Below the pieces are notes generated by a model that had not been told where the DNA came from, did not search any database, and saw only the letters and a program-made list of their open reading frames with translations. Positions 1 to 14,101 of a stretch of DNA of 64,000 nucleotides are shown in pieces. A program made the position numbers and the translations under genes. The stretch's first letter is position 1; every line of letters begins with the position of its first letter. Source of the DNA: Paramecium sonneborni (taxonomy: Eukaryota; Ciliophora; Oligohymenophorea; Peniculida; Parameciidae); contig CAJJDN010000008.1 of assembly GCA_905182985.1 (NCBI GenBank), forward strand, positions 391,740 to 455,739. The letters are read 5' to 3'.

Positions 1-1253
1 AGAGAAATCAAAGTGCTTTAAGATGTAAAAGGTTTGAAGGGTATTATTTTTTTTAATTTTAAAGGTTTTCCATAATTAAAATTCTATGGACGTGATGATC
101 ATTACAACTTCTTTATGGAATCTTATTTAGGAATGAATTTAGAATAATTGATGAGAAAATGTAATGGTAAGTTTAGCTAAAATACAGTGTTGAAGATTGG
201 AGTTTAATTGTTAGAAAGAGTTCAGGGTATTTTAAAATATAAATGATTAGCATTTCATGAAAAAAATTTAATTCATAGAGACATTAAACCAGAAAATTTT
301 ACGATAGGCCGACAAGATAGTGGTTAAATTTATGTTATCGATTTTGGATTATCTAAATATTTTAGAGACAGTAATGGAAAGCATATTCCTTTTATAAGTA
401 ACAAAGGATTAATAGGAACTGCCAGATATGCTAGTGCAAATGCATTAATAGGTTTTATATAAAATAGATTTAGCTAATAGGAAATGAGTAATCCAGAAGA
501 GATGATATTGAATCATTAGCATATGTACTCATTTATTTTTTTATGGGGGAATTACCATGGTAAAATATCCAAGTTGCTAATAAAGAAGATAAATATAAGA
601 AAATACTTTAAATGAAATAAAATAATTCTTTGGATAAATTTAATGACTTATTACCCAAGGTATATTGCATATAATTTATTAAGTCTTTAGTAAAGATGTT
701 AAAAATATCGAAATCATATGAATTTTAATAAACTCCAGATTATTTTGGTTTGAAGAAACTCTTATAAGATGATTTAGTTACTGATTCAAAATTAGATTGG
801 GAAAAAATATAAGGTTTATTTTCAGAGAAAGACAATTTGAGTGTGTCAATTGATATTTAATCAAACACTAATTAATTTGATGATTTGATTGATATTTAAC
901 CTGGTTTATAGAATTCTATGTGTAAAGTAACATAATAAGAAACTAAATTTATAAATGGTAGATTAGATAATAGTCGCAAAAACATAATATATTTAGAAGT
1001 TCCTAAAAGAAATTCTACAATTCTTGAGGGAGCTTCTAGTCCAGTAGGAACAATAGCTTCTTATAATACTTCTAAAATGAATCATTATGAAGGATCAAAT
1101 AGAAATTTTGCTTCTTATAAATAATTTATTGATGTCTAAGTATAATCTTTAGAAAATGAATATGATGATGATTGTATACCAAATTAAGATGATTCACCTT
1201 GTCTATATGTTAGAAATTTTGTAATAGGATTTAAATATAAGGAACATCATTGA
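1..1253 (+). CDS. Casein kinase 1-like protein kinase (5' end missing)
   Basis: Serine/threonine kinase of the CK1 family, truncated by the left window edge so that most of the N-lobe is missing. The visible part starts just before GLKGFPQL. It carries the catalytic loop HRDIKPENF, the metal-binding IDFGLSKYF segment and the CK1-type GTARYAS activation segment, then a NEQSRRDDIESL helix and the PDYFGL end of the CK1 fold. A polar, Asn/Gln-rich tail of about 170 residues follows to TGA at 1251. Mini-introns at 41-64, 227-250 and 452-480 restore conserved sequence; a further 24-nt intron near 659-682 is possible. The family phosphorylates acidic or primed sites in many pathways. The particular substrate cannot be read from sequence. 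Confidence 0.85.
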
Positions 1254-1308
1254 ATTTTGTTTAATGTTTGTCATATATTTTTATTTATTCATTATTAAAT
1301 AATAAAAA

Positions 1309-1997
1309 ATGGATAAGGATTTATTTATTTAGAAATATGGATAAAATAACTCAATAAAATAAATATTTCTCAGAAAAGCTTATCAAAATTATTATAACTT
1401 TAGATCTACTGCTAGAAAAGATTTTTCAAAAAAGGTAAATAAGAGCGTTGATCCATCCTAATTTTTATCAACAAAATTCAAAACAGACTAAAGCAAAAGT
1501 TCCTTTGTTGAAGTTTCTAATAACTCAAACAAAGATAATATGTACATATATAATAATTTTATATAAGATCATAAATGACAGAATTTCATTATAACAAATT
1601 AAAAAATAAATGGCTAATAGATGATAAATAGAATGAAGTCTTTATCTAAATTATGTAAAGAAAGAGGAAATAATTAGAAATGGAAGAGAAATAGAGAGAG
1701 ATGGAAATCTCTAAAATATAATAAGCAATTTTATAAAGAGAAAATTTAGAAACAGATAGGAAAAGATAATTTTATAGAGAAGCTGAAACGTTCCGAAATT
1801 AGTAAAGTGAAAGAAAATATTAAGAACTAGAAAAGCTTAAATCATAAGAACAAGAATATATGTAATTAGCAAAAAAGATGGCAGAGAATGAAGAACTAGC
1901 AAAATTAGAATAATAAATAGTTCACAGATAGAAATGCAAATTATAATTTTAAATGCTGGAAAAACAAAGAAAAACTAATTCATTTTTACTTTCTTGA
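1309..1997 (+). CDS. Small coiled-coil protein, function unknown
   Basis: Unrecognised protein of about 220 residues. One 26-nt intron (1542-1567) joins an N-terminal Ser/Lys-rich stretch to a long segment dominated by Glu, Lys, Gln and Arg, with many EEKQRE-like heptads. This predicts an extended coiled coil over roughly residues 95-210. No catalytic motif is visible. It lies in the same direction as the upstream CK1-like kinase, 55 bp after its stop. A structural or cytoskeletal role would fit the composition, but nothing in the sequence proves it. The ATG at 1309 is the first in frame after the kinase. Confidence 0.6.
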
Positions 1998-2147
1998 TTT
2001 GATTAAAGTTAATTTTTGATATTAATGTTATACTACTTATAAAGTAATATTTTAGTCTAATATTTAAACTAGAAGGATCTTAAAGAATAATAAGTAAAAT
2101 AAATTGATTTTTTTTAGTTATTAGTCATAATATATTTTATTAAAGAA

Positions 2148-2542
2148 TCATTTAGGAAATGCACTAAATATTCTTCTTGTCGGTATAAATGGTTTAATTG
2201 GAACTATTTTTTCGCCTGAATCAAAAGCCATTGAATTTTTTTTAGGTGTTAATGCATTATCTTTAGGACTATGAGGTACTAATTATATCATGTTCAGCTT
2301 ATTTGGTTGAGATGAGAATGGTCTCCAAACTTTTTCTTTAACTGATGGAGGTCGAGAAAAAGGTTCTGTATCCAATGGTGTTGCACTAATTAAACGAGAA
2401 TGAGTATAGGTTGGTAACCATGCACTTTGGATTCGCTCTAAACCTTATTTTTATTATTTAGGCAAAAGGAAATCACTTTTCTAAAAATATTATCCTACAC
2501 CTTTCTATGGGTAAAACTTATTTGGATGTTTAACTAAACCAT
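2148..2542 (-). CDS. Small conserved-looking protein, function unknown
   Basis: Reads as a protein of about 124 residues on the minus strand, ending at TGA 2150-2148. It is rich in Pro, Ser, Arg and aromatic residues (RPPSVKEKVW, PIKPFIPTRR), a composition often seen in small microtubule-associated ciliary proteins, though I recognise no family. The start is uncertain. The ATG at 2542 reaches the good frame only through a 20-nt intron beginning GTGTAG, which is unusual because most introns in this window begin GTA. The spliced length is a multiple of three. An upstream exon is an alternative. Confidence 0.5.
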
Positions 2543-2950
2543 CAGTCTATCCAAATAATAGTAAATTGCATTATTTACAAGTTTTTTTTTGTCTTATTTT
2601 ATTTCAGCTATTTTTTATTTCTTTAGTTAAAACATTTCTTACTTTTTCATTTATTTTCTTTCATCTACTTATTTTTGAAGTATTTCGAATATTTCATTTT
2701 ATTTTTCTTACATATATAAATATGCTAAATAAATTATAAGTATTTTTAATTATTATATTACGATTTTAAAATTAATTTATTTTGTCAGTTTTTAGTCTTA
2801 TATCTAATATTTGCTAATATTTATTGTTTGACATAATTACTAATAAAAGTAAAAAAATGTCAACTTAATTTTGATAGATGATCATTACATAATTCCCGAA
2901 TGTTATTTTGAAATATTAACTAATTTCATTATTATATATAAAAGAAACAA
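2543..2950. other. Intergenic region between divergent genes
   Basis: About 400 bp of very AT-rich sequence between the minus-strand small protein and the plus-strand CDPK-like kinase. No open frame with convincing codon content or conserved motif was seen. It should hold both promoters, but I cannot point to a specific element. Confidence 0.5.
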
Positions 2951-4315
<1,365 letters not shown>

Positions 4316-4554
4316 TTATCATAATTAGTTTATAGTAGTATTTTCATTATATATATTATTTTCTATGATCTCTTAATTATTTATCCATATATGAAATTGC
4401 GTTCCTCATAATGTGTTATCTCCTGAATTATATATCCAAAGATATTTATGGTAAAGTGATATTAAAATATTTAATAATATAAGGTATTAATTCCAAATAA
4501 TAATCAAAAATAGAATATAAAAACAAATGATTTCTATTTGAATAAATATAATGC

Positions 4555-6598
4555 TCAATCTGAAAAGCTCACTTAAGATTCTAATCTATTTCTAATCCAT
4601 TCTTCCCATTCATAATATGGTTTTCCTGTTGCTTTGCACTCTTGATAGTAATTTGTAGTATCGATATACACTATATCATCAAAGTAATCTGAATTCAATT
4701 TTACACATTAGCATAGCTAAAAATATTTATAAATTTTACTAAATCAAAAAATTCTTTGTATGGATCTCTTTTAATAGTCTATTTTTATTACCCACCAACT
4801 CCAGTAGCTATCATACTTTATCTAAGGCCTCGATCAAATTGATTAGTAATTCTAATTTAGTCTTGCTTCATATTCATGAAATATTCTTCATTTGTCTAAA
4901 TAATTTCTTTATATATTTATTGAGGTTTTTATTATTACTAAATAACTTATTAGTTTTATTATTAATTTTATTATACTTACTAATTAGTTCCTTCTTATGA
5001 GGATTAATTTCCACCATTGGCACCTATAGATAAAGGAGGTAGTTTAAATTATTTTTTAGCTTAAGGAACTTTTACTTTTTATTCGTAAAAATAAGTTTCA
5101 TAATCTTCATCTACTATAGATCCAATATCGATTTCATTTCTAATAGTTATTGGTTATGGTTCTTATTATAATATTTTTAATTAGACATCTTCTTATTTTT
5201 AAATATCAATTTTAGGAGCTTAAGTTTGTGGCAATTAAATTCTAGGAGATGTTAACATAGCTTAACTTTATTTTAATTTATCTTATAATTTAGCAGCTCT
5301 TAATTCTTAAGATTCTTAAACAGCTTTAGATTTTAAATTTCTTGGTGTGATATTGGTTTAACTTCTAGGTGTCACTAATTATCTTGGAGTAGCTAATTTT
5401 TAAAGTTTTTCTTCAAGTTTTACTATATCATATTATTAAGGTTGAACAAACTCAGGGGGAATTACTGTGTTTTTCTTTGAATGCGTAGTTGATTATTCTA
5501 AATTTTCTGGGGCCTCTTTTATTTCATCAATGTCATTAAATTAAGATGGAAGAGGTTATCTATAAGATAAATCAGGTAAATCAGATTTCAGATTACTATT
5601 CACTGTATTGGTAATCATCGAATTATTATTATTGAAAGACGCCGTCTATTAATTTTAATTTTAGAATGCTGATGTTGTTATTGAATTTCTCTATACCATG
5701 GAACCTTATATATCATTTTCATATTTAAAAGCAGAAGCATTTTATAAATCATATATTTATTTATTAAGCTAATTGATCTTTGTTTCACAAAGCTAAACTT
5801 TCTATTCATAATCTAAAATAATTTAATTTAACTTTGCAATTTCTACATCTGAAGATTTTATTTTCGAATCATTTTTCATTTTTTCCATTCTCAAAATAGA
5901 CAATTCATTTAAAGCATCCTCTAATTCTGTCAATTATTTATCATAAAGACTCTTATAATAATCTATTTTTTCTTTCTGCTTAACATTCTCAGACTTTTAA
6001 TTTTATATCTATAACTTTAATTCATCAATAATTTTATTATCAGTTTATTCCACATTTTTTAACTATATTAACTAAATATGACTACTTTTTATTCACTTTA
6101 ACGATGTTTCTAGTTCTAAGTTAAGATAGCTATTTCATTAGCATAATCAAGCACACTTTATTCTAATTTCTAAATTTCTTAGAGTTGTTCTTTAACTTTT
6201 AAAGCTTCCTCTTTATACATTTTCTTAAAAAATATAATGATGCATACTTGATACTCTTTAGAATTTTTAGATTCAAAGCTTATCTTATCTTATAATTAAT
6301 TAATTTATTCTTCATGTTACGCCAAATCCTCTTCTCTTTAAAAATTACTTTATTAAGCTTTATCCAAAATAAACATGCATAACTCAATTAAATTTTTTAT
6401 GGTTTACTCATTTTTTGTAATCTACTCTAGGGAAACAAAAAATTCAGCTAATCATAATTTTCATTTTTTACATTGATAATCATCACTTTATCCACAAATT
6501 CTAGCTCTTTTCTCAACATATGGCTCATTGTATTCATACAATAGATTTTATAAAGTCTCAATTACAAATTGATCATTCAAATTCTCAGCCTCTGCCAT
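4555..6598 (-). CDS. Coiled-coil protein with Gln/Pro-rich C-terminal half
   Basis: Protein of about 649 residues, start ATG at 6598 (MAEAENLNDQ). The N-terminal 300 residues form a continuous Glu/Lys/Gln/Leu coiled coil. A low-complexity linker follows, with repeated TPR/SPR turns (LATPRQLVTPR, ITPRNLKS), then a compact C-terminal part ending in YYEWEEWIRNRL near 4600. Four introns (6448-6471, 6224-6247, 6063-6085, 4717-4739) give an exact reading frame. Around 4920-4990 a run of TAA codons reads as poly-Gln, but two short introns could also be drawn there. I do not recognise a family. A scaffold or basal-body/cortical role would be speculation. Confidence 0.65.
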
Positions 6599-7631
6599 TT
6601 GTGTATATAGAATTAATATATAAATAATTATAATTTCAAGCAATACAATTTGATAAATTTTTTAGAGAGCAATTTAAAATATGCTTATATGATTTACCTT
6701 AAAAATTATTATTACTAAATTCATGATTTAAATAATTAATATATGTTTGCAATTAATTTATTGTAAAGGAAGTTTCGATATTGACATTAATCTTTAGATG
6801 GCTAGATTTTTAAGTACTTATTTTTTCATCTCTCTTTATTTTCATTTTAAAAAGATAATTAAAAATATTTTTTTGTTTTAATTTTAAGGTTTCCTAAAAA
6901 TTGCTGAAAATCAATCTCTACCTCTATAATTTGATTAAACTTTGAAAAAGCACTATTAAGTGGAGATTTTGCAAGAAATTTGATAAACTATTTTAATGAA
7001 ATAATTTAAGAGACTTAAGAGTAAAGAAATGATATATTAAAAGATTATTGTAAATAATACTTAAAACTAAGAAAAATGAAAGGACTTCTTTAATTGCAGT
7101 ATATTTTTAAATAAATTTAAGTTAAGTTCAATTTTAATTATTCAGATCAAAGTTTTGCATAATTAAGAGAATAAAACTAATTTTTTCATAAATAAAATGA
7201 GCAAATATTCTAAAAAAAATATTAGTGTATTAGAGAAGTTCACAGGTACACTGTAAATTTAGCTGTTGGAAAAGACAATAAAAATAACTTGATAATTAAT
7301 TGTTGTTTAAGAAATTATTAATGAATTCAAAAGCAAATAAATTTATTTAGATCTAATGAATTATTTTAAAAAATAATAAAGGAATGAATTAAATTAGGTT
7401 TTTAAAATTTAAACCTTTATAATTTCTTATTAACAGAAATTAATTATACTATAATTATAAAATAATATTAAATAAATAAACACATAACCCGTTTTTTTAA
7501 ATTAATGACTTTATCGAAAAGCATAGGTGTTTTTATTGGTATTCATTTATTTTGAAATAAATAACTATGTTCAGCATCTAAGGGCTAAGAAAATGTAAAA
7601 AAATATTTATTTATATAGATTATAATACAAT
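6599..7631. other. Long intergenic region, mostly non-coding
   Basis: About 1 kb between two minus-strand genes, rich in A/T runs. One minus-strand frame at 6636-6845 (about 69 codons from an ATG, charged N-terminus) is open, but chance frames of that length are common when only TGA stops translation. A plus-strand frame at 7198 is shorter. No tRNA or structured RNA was recognised. Promoters of the coiled-coil gene should lie just upstream of 6598. Confidence 0.4.
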
Positions 7632-8588
7632 TCATAGGTTATCTAATTTTTCAATTTTTTTTTGTTTTATTATTACTATTTCATTGAGGTCTGATGAATC
7701 AAATTCAAAATATTAAAAATTTTTATTAACTTCATTTTGGCTTGTCGATTTATCATATTTATACAGATCTCTCGTCAATGTCTCAATAACTGAATCAATT
7801 AGTAGAATATCTCTCTCTTCTTTAGGCACTCTACCTAATCTCTATCTATTTTCCTCTTATTTTAATAAATTGTAAAATCTATTTTTGATTGTATTTTCTG
7901 TTCTTCTAAATTTAAATACTTAAGCTGATATATCTGCCCATCGTTTTCCTCTTTTCTTAACTTCTTAAAATAATCTTAATTCTTCTTCTTTATACCATGG
8001 TATACTTTTATTAAATTTAAAATTGTCATACTTAAGTATTTTAGGGTCTAGTTTATTAACCCATCTATCTCGACACTATTTTCCTAATCGGACATATGGT
8101 GTTTAGCAAATTTTCATTAATTCTACAGCTATTTCACACCATTTGTTTGGATGTAATGATTACAATTGCACAAGCACTTAATCTTCTAAAGGACTCCAGT
8201 TAATTTTTTTGTGTTTTTCATTTAACCATCTATTTCTGCATGCCTTCCAATTGTGAAATTTGAATATTCTAGAAATTTAATCCCACTATAAAGGTGACTA
8301 TATTTATTAGACATTATTTATTACTAAATCTAATGGTCGTGTTCTGGTCTTCAAACAAGTGCCAAGGACTATTATTTTTAAATATTAATCCTGAGCTTCT
8401 GTCCATATACCTTAATTCTAAACAGATTCGGCATCTACTTTATTCAAAATTTTCTCAATTTATGATTAGTTAGGAATGTCATACATTAAAGGAAAAGAAG
8501 TCTATAATAATGCTTAGGCAAATATTAGATCTAAATTTCCGAAGAGATCATAAATAGCTTTTCTATCAATAGACGTTTTTTTAATCAT
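7632..8588 (-). CDS. Three-repeat Myb-like DNA-binding protein
   Basis: Single frame of about 318 residues from ATG 8588 to TGA at 7632. Three tandem Myb/SANT repeats are visible. Repeat one runs from GIWTEAQDQYL to NWKACRNRWLNE. Repeat two runs from INWSPLEDQVL to GKQCRDRWVNKL. Repeat three runs from IPWYKEEELRL to RTENTIKNRFYNLL. The spaced tryptophans and the recognition-helix patterns CRNRW, CRDRW and IKNRF are as in c-Myb/Cdc5/SNAPc-type proteins. A 27-nt in-frame stretch in repeat one (GTAATA...TATAG) may be an intron. Expected to act in the nucleus in transcription. The acidic C-terminus has no recognisable domain. Confidence 0.8.
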
Positions 8589-8987
8589 CTTAAAACTAAT
8601 TAGTTTATTTAATGTCCAAGATTCCTTGTATGATTATAATATATCAAAGTTATTAATTAAATTTCAGCATCTTTATTAGCAGTAACACTAAAGAAAAGAA
8701 GAATATTTTCTTAAAGAAGTTACTTATTTTATAATTCTAGAAAATTTAATCATAAATAATATAAATGGTTTTAGATTATTATAAATTTAAGAATTCTGGA
8801 TTAGATCAAACTTTGATAAATTTGAATATACTTAATTTTTAATTTTGTTTAACTATTTTATATAAACTAAATGTTAAGACTGTCAAAGGTATCTCATATA
8901 AAATTAACAATAGTAATAATTTATTGGTTTAAGAAATGTTAAAATTTTGATGTTTAGCAACTATAATGTTAAATAGTATAATAATAA
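8589..8987. other. Intergenic region without detected gene
   Basis: About 400 bp of A/T-rich sequence between the TTL-family gene's 3' end and the Myb gene's start. No credible open frame or RNA gene was seen. It should contain the Myb promoter. Confidence 0.5.
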
Positions 8988-10813
8988 TCATTTTTTCTTT
9001 TTAATTTTTCTATCACTTAATGAACCTAATAACATCCACATATTTTCATCATTAGGGTAGCCAATAACAGGATAGTCAGAATGTTGTTCTTCTTTTATTT
9101 AAGGTAATTAATCTTCAAATATGAGATATCAATAATACAAATTTATGGTAATGATTATTTATGAGGATGTTAAGAGGGAAATAAAACATCAAGTGTTAGC
9201 TTGAATGCATCATCAAGCATTCTTGGAATATACATTTTTAATAACGGGCTTGATTCTTCTATACATGGATTTGTATTAACTTCTATTAACCAAACTTCAT
9301 GATCTGCATCCAATATAAAATCAAATCCAAAAATTTCAAAACAATATTTTCTATCTTCAAAATTTATTTTATTTCTTACAGAATTAAAGACCATCCATAT
9401 TCTTTCTTTCATTTTATTAATTAACTAAATATTTTAAACTAAATACATCTTAAACATTGCAATTAATATTTTAAGACTTTAAATAATCTTAATAATTTTT
9501 AAAAGATAATTAGTTTCCATCTTCAAATTGCCCATAATTTTGAGAATATTTTTATATCGCATTATTTGTTAAATGAACAAATGTATTTTCAATATTATAT
9601 GTGAAATCTTCAGATGAAGTTCTAATATATCCTTCTTAGAAGAAATAAGCATCCAATTCATGAGTTATCAAACCCCATACTCTAATATCGAATTTTCTTT
9701 TGTTTATTAATGCAGGTCGCTCAATATACTTTTAAATAACAAAAGAATGGGATTTTATTATGCAAGGACCAGATGGCTATTACCTTATATTTTGGTTAGG
9801 ATCTTTTTTTGTGATTTAAGCACTTTAAACTTATTTAGGAATTTCATCTTCTCCTGATGATTCATCTTTTTGATTAAATGATTTTTCTTTTAATCCTTCT
9901 TAAAAGTCAGATACCAACTTAACCAAAGTCTCTAGATTATCAAAAATTTAGATCCCTCTTCCTCTATTTAAAAATGTTGGTTTCAATAGCCACATATATG
10001 TCGAATCTTCAGCTAAGAAAGTACTATTAATATTAATTTTTGTGTATTATGAAATGGGCTCTCTTTAATAGGCATTAGAAAAGTTTCCTCTTAATCTTCT
10101 TTTTACATCTAACATCTATTTTGATGAGGGTTTTTTAGGAGCAAATTGTTCATAGGTTTTAAGAAATTAAGTTATATTGTAATCGCAATTCTCATCGCCA
10201 AAATCAATAACAAATGTTAATGGAGTATAATCAAACACATTCAATTTATGTTTCTATTGTTAATATCAATATTACTTCGCAATATTAAGATAAATTTTTA
10301 ATTAGATAAGATTTATTTGAAATTTCTTTGTGATGTTCAAAATGATTGACAAGTTATTTATAATTTTAACTTACAATAAGTCTTTCATACCTATATCCCC
10401 TTTCACTTTATTGCCATTTAAAATTTACAAACATCGAGCTCGAGTCAGTTGTCTCTTTCCATTATAATCTTTTAGATATTATTCGTTTAACCAAGGCTTC
10501 ATTATTACCCCATCCAATATAATACTTTTTAATTCTAAATGCTTACTTTTAAACAAAAATCCTAAGGAGTTGGTTTAAAATGATTCCGTTTTTTAGAGAA
10601 ACTAGTTGATTTAGGGTTCAACTTCCTGGTTACATTTGGCAATTACTCTGATTTTTGAGCCAATTTTTCTTTAGTTTTGCTTTTTTTATGCTGTAATTAA
10701 TATTAAGTAAATTAAGGTTTTATTTAAGGGCTTTAAGATTTGTATTTTGTTTCAGTTTTATTTCTTGGTCTTCTGCTATCCAAATTAATTGTTGATTCTT
10801 CAGACAAATTCAT
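8988..10813 (-). CDS. Tubulin-tyrosine ligase family (TTLL) enzyme
   Basis: ATP-grasp ligase of about 577 residues that would add amino acids to tubulin (tyrosination, glutamylation or glycylation). Diagnostic segments in order: MWLLKPTFLNRGRGI, KYIERPALI, KFDIRVWGLI, YFFQEGYIRTSS, FVHLTNNAIQKYS and, near the end, FEIFGFDFILD followed by VWLIEVNTNPC. These include the Lys and Arg of the ATP site and the metal-binding Glu/Asn of the EVNTNPC motif. Four introns (10525-10546, 10254-10275, 9425-9446, 9113-9138) give an exact frame. Substrate type within the TTLL family cannot be assigned. A ciliary or cortical tubulin role is expected in a ciliate. Confidence 0.85.
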
Positions 10814-10955
10814 TATTAATATATTATTAAAATACATAAAAAATCATGAATATTTTAGAAATAGTTAATTAAGATAAATATATGATGAACAATGAAGAAT
10901 TATACGTAAATAAGTTAAAAAAGATATTTTTTGCAAAAATAGATTTTCATTTCAT

Positions 10956-12347
10956 TCATTCAGCTACTTTCAATTTTTCTAATCCCTCAAGTTTTTATAT
11001 ATTTTTTACTATTATTTCTCTATTTAATTATATATATTTGTACCTTTTCAAATTTTCGTTTTTTTAAATGGATTTAATAGTTTTGCTAAACCCATCATGT
11101 TACTTACCAAGTAATTTATTTTACAAACTAATACTTTAATTATACAAGGTATCAACATTAAATTCGTACATTGAATTTAAAGAATCATCAATAGTTTATG
11201 ACGATTTTTGTGATAATTACTCCTTAATATTAAGATAGGTTTATTTATAAACTTTTTAAAGTATTTTAGATGAATGGTGATTTGGAAGAATACCTGCAGA
11301 TATAAGTAAAGATTTTCTTATTTTTTATTAAATTTATTTATCATGAAATGGATCTTCTACTTGAAAATCGGTGATATATTTAATAAGTTCTAAATCGTTA
11401 TTGATGTACTAATTTTTCAAATATTTTTATTTAACAAAAGGAACCATAGATTTAGCATTACGAAGATTATGTAAAGATTAAGATTGTTTATGAACAACAT
11501 TTTTGTATTGAGAATTAAAAAATATTTTTTTTTTTGCTTTTTCATTAGAAATACAATTCTTGTTTTAGAGATCTTCAATATATTATTGAGCTTTCTAATC
11601 GATTTAAAATTTGATAGTAGAGGTTTAAGTAGGTGGTTCATATTTATTTTTTGTTTCATTTTCATAAGTGGCAGTTTTTAGAATTTGATAAGGATTTTAG
11701 TGTTATATAAGTTTCATTTAATGGCCATTAAGTGAATTTTTAACAATGACTGGAGTTGATCTTTTTTCAACACATCTTCTTTCTATTAATTTGATATACT
11801 CATCACTTATATCATACATTTATTTAATGACTCCTACATTTTTAAGTTCTCTACTCCTTTTAATAATATCTTCCTCTTCTTTTATTTTAATTTTATGTTC
11901 AATTAAATTTCTTAATACTTCGAATCTTGATTTAATTCTAAATTATTTATTAGCCTCCTCAGTTTTGTCTTTCAGTAATTTTAAGAATCCAGTTTATTGT
12001 TTATTTTAGTTGAATTAATATGTATTATTTTCTACTCGAAAAAGTTTAATTTTCTTAGTAGATGTAGGTCTTTATCTATCCAATAATTCAGATTAATTTT
12101 TTCGAGCTAAGAATTCACATGCAGTTATTTCTCCTTCAATAAATTTTTCGAAATTATCTCTCACTGAAGGGCTGTCAAAAAAATTATTTCCACAATACAT
12201 AGGAGCTTCTTTTAAATAAACTGGATCTAAATGTTTATTTTTCTTTTTTTAACGAACAAGTCCTTCACCTAAAAAATTACCAAACATATTATTCCAATTT
12301 TTCAGTCTTTTATCTTGTTGTTTTAGTTCCTCAGATTCAGTCTTCAT
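10956..12347 (-). CDS. Hypothetical protein, unknown family
   Basis: Uninterrupted frame of about 463 residues from ATG 12347 (MKTESEELKQ) to TGA at 10956. Charged and moderately helical, with short conserved-looking pieces such as LGEGLVRQKKKNKHLD and EAPMYCGNNFFD near the N-terminus and DFQVEDPFHDK later. There is no signal peptide or membrane span. The long uninterrupted frame and ordinary codon use support a real gene. The plus-strand frames overlapping it are mirror frames. I recognise no domain; the N-terminal Phe/Gly-rich start may hint at a cilium-associated protein, but this is weak. Confidence 0.65.
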
Positions 12348-12437
12348 ATCACTAAACTATAATTTATCGAATTTATACACAAACAGTAGTTTCAGTTGGC
12401 TCTCTTCTTTTTTGTGCTAATCTTTTCATTAATTTTT

Positions 12438-13182
12438 ATGCTTTTTAATCAAACAATCTGGAAAAAAATAATTCATTCAACTCCTCGATATTATTTTTTC
12501 CAGCCACCTTTTTTTGATGTTAACAAGGATTATTATAAGATTTTAAATTGCAATCATACTGATTCTGAACAAAAATTGAAACAAGAATATTATAAATTGG
12601 CTAAATTATATCATCCTGATATCAGCAAAGGAAATGAAGAAAAGTTTAAATAAATAACTGAAGCTTGGGATGTACTTTATTGATGATCAATATAGGTTTT
12701 ATCTGATAAGCACAGAAAATAATAATATGATGCAGCTAGAACTTATAATTATGATTTCTAAAAATTTACATCCAGTTATAATCAATCTAGTTAACAAAAT
12801 ACTTCCAGAAGTTTATAATTATTTCATAATTCAAGGCAATACCAATCATCAGTAATTCTCTTAAGAACAAATGGAACAAATGAAAAAGTAAACTGAAGAA
12901 TTTATGAAAATGTTTTAAAATGGTCATTTTAAGGAGTTTTCTTAAGCATTTAAATAAGCTACTTAAAATGATCCTAAATATAAGAACGTTCATACATTTA
13001 TAAATATGGCTGAAAAAGTCGAAAAATTTTATAAAGAAAGGCAACAAACTCAAATGGAAAATGAAATTAAAAAGGAATAAAACTTTTCTAATTTTGTAAA
13101 TAAAGAAGATAGACTAAAATAATCAGTAGATAACATCAAAAATGGAATCAAAGGTATTTGGAATAAGATTTCAAAAAAATGA
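12438..13182 (+). CDS. DnaJ (J-domain) co-chaperone
   Basis: J-domain protein of about 231 residues. After a basic, aromatic N-terminus comes the J domain: DYYKILNCNHTDSEQKL, then YYKLAKLYHPDIS with the diagnostic HPD tripeptide, then KFKQITEAWDVLSD. The rest is Gln/Lys-rich helix ending in KISKK. Two introns (12672-12695, 12811-12835) are needed. The HPD motif is what stimulates Hsp70 ATPase activity. The start at 12438 is preceded by an in-frame hydrophobic stretch without ATG, so an upstream exon adding a membrane anchor or presequence is possible. Mitochondrial location is a guess from the basic N-terminus. It diverges from the minus-strand gene ending its 5' end at 12347. Confidence 0.85.
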
Positions 13183-14101
13183 CTATGTTTAGTTAAAAAA
13201 TTTATGAGAGAAGATGTTTAATGCAGGCTTTTTTTTATCCATCCTTAATTATAATAATCCTATTTAAAATTAAGACAGCTGTCAATTCAAATGTGCGATA
13301 TGTATTCAAGTTGAGATTTTCTATAGGCCAATCAAAAACATCTTGTGGTTAAATTTCTTATATATATTTTAACATTATTTTTGTTTTAATATATACATAA
13401 CTAAATGGATGCAAAAAAAATTAGTGATTAAATAATTTTATATTACAGATGTCTAAATTTAATCTCATAACTTCTTAATCTTTTCATTTGACCTTGAATG
13501 TCTCACAAAAAGCTCAAGAGTAGATTATTTCAATTAAAAACTAATAAAATTTTATCAAACTGCTGCAATTTAAAAATAATTGCATTTATTAATTAATATT
13601 CAAAATAAAACTAATATAATAATAATACATATTAGTGAGATTAATAAGGTTAATTGTCAACAATTTAAAAATTATCCTGATTATTAAATACATCAAATAA
13701 ATAGATAAATAGCAGGTTTACATTATAAAATAAATTTTTAAACAAATATATGTTTTTGGAATTTTTTTATTTCAAAAATTGAATTAGAATATTTATGAAA
13801 AATTAAACCTTTATTTTCAATATCAATATATAATCTCATTATTTTTTAATATCTCATTAATATTGATAACATGTAATACATTAAAACTTTGAGTAATTGA
13901 TAAAAATTTCAAATGAATTATTAAAGTGTAAAATTCTTATAGAGTAGAAGTGTATTTAAAATGAAAAATTTTTATATTAATTAGTTAATTTGAACAAAGA
14001 AAAACTTACTTTTTTAACCAATAATTTTTAATTCTATTCAAATTTAGTCAGAATGAATTATAATTTATAAAATCATATAAATAATATTTGTTCGTTAACT
14101 A
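13183..14101. other. Intergenic region, no confident gene
   Basis: About 900 bp of A/T-rich sequence. A minus-strand frame (13148-13375, about 75 codons) overlaps the end of the DnaJ gene and is within what chance gives when only TGA terminates. No tRNA-like fold or conserved motif was recognised. The promoter of the DUF4378-like gene should be near 14100. Confidence 0.4.

Noticed and set aside
4900..5000. Tandem TAA/TAG codons as a real repeat or premature stops
   Set aside because: They read as Gln under the ciliate code and continue an open frame; possible two-intron splicing there is noted instead.
7198..7300. Plus-strand short frame starting MSKYSKKNISVLEKF
   Set aside because: About 31 codons and no support beyond a start and stop.
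11746..12009. Hydrophobic plus-strand open frame that looks like a membrane protein
   Set aside because: It is the mirror of the minus-strand 463-residue gene, whose single frame is far longer; Ser/Leu/Ile-rich text is typical of antisense reading of Glu/Lys/Asn-rich coding sequence.
13148..13375. Minus-strand 75-codon frame overlapping the DnaJ 3' end
   Set aside because: With only TGA as stop and low GC, frames of this size are expected by chance; no motif or intron support.
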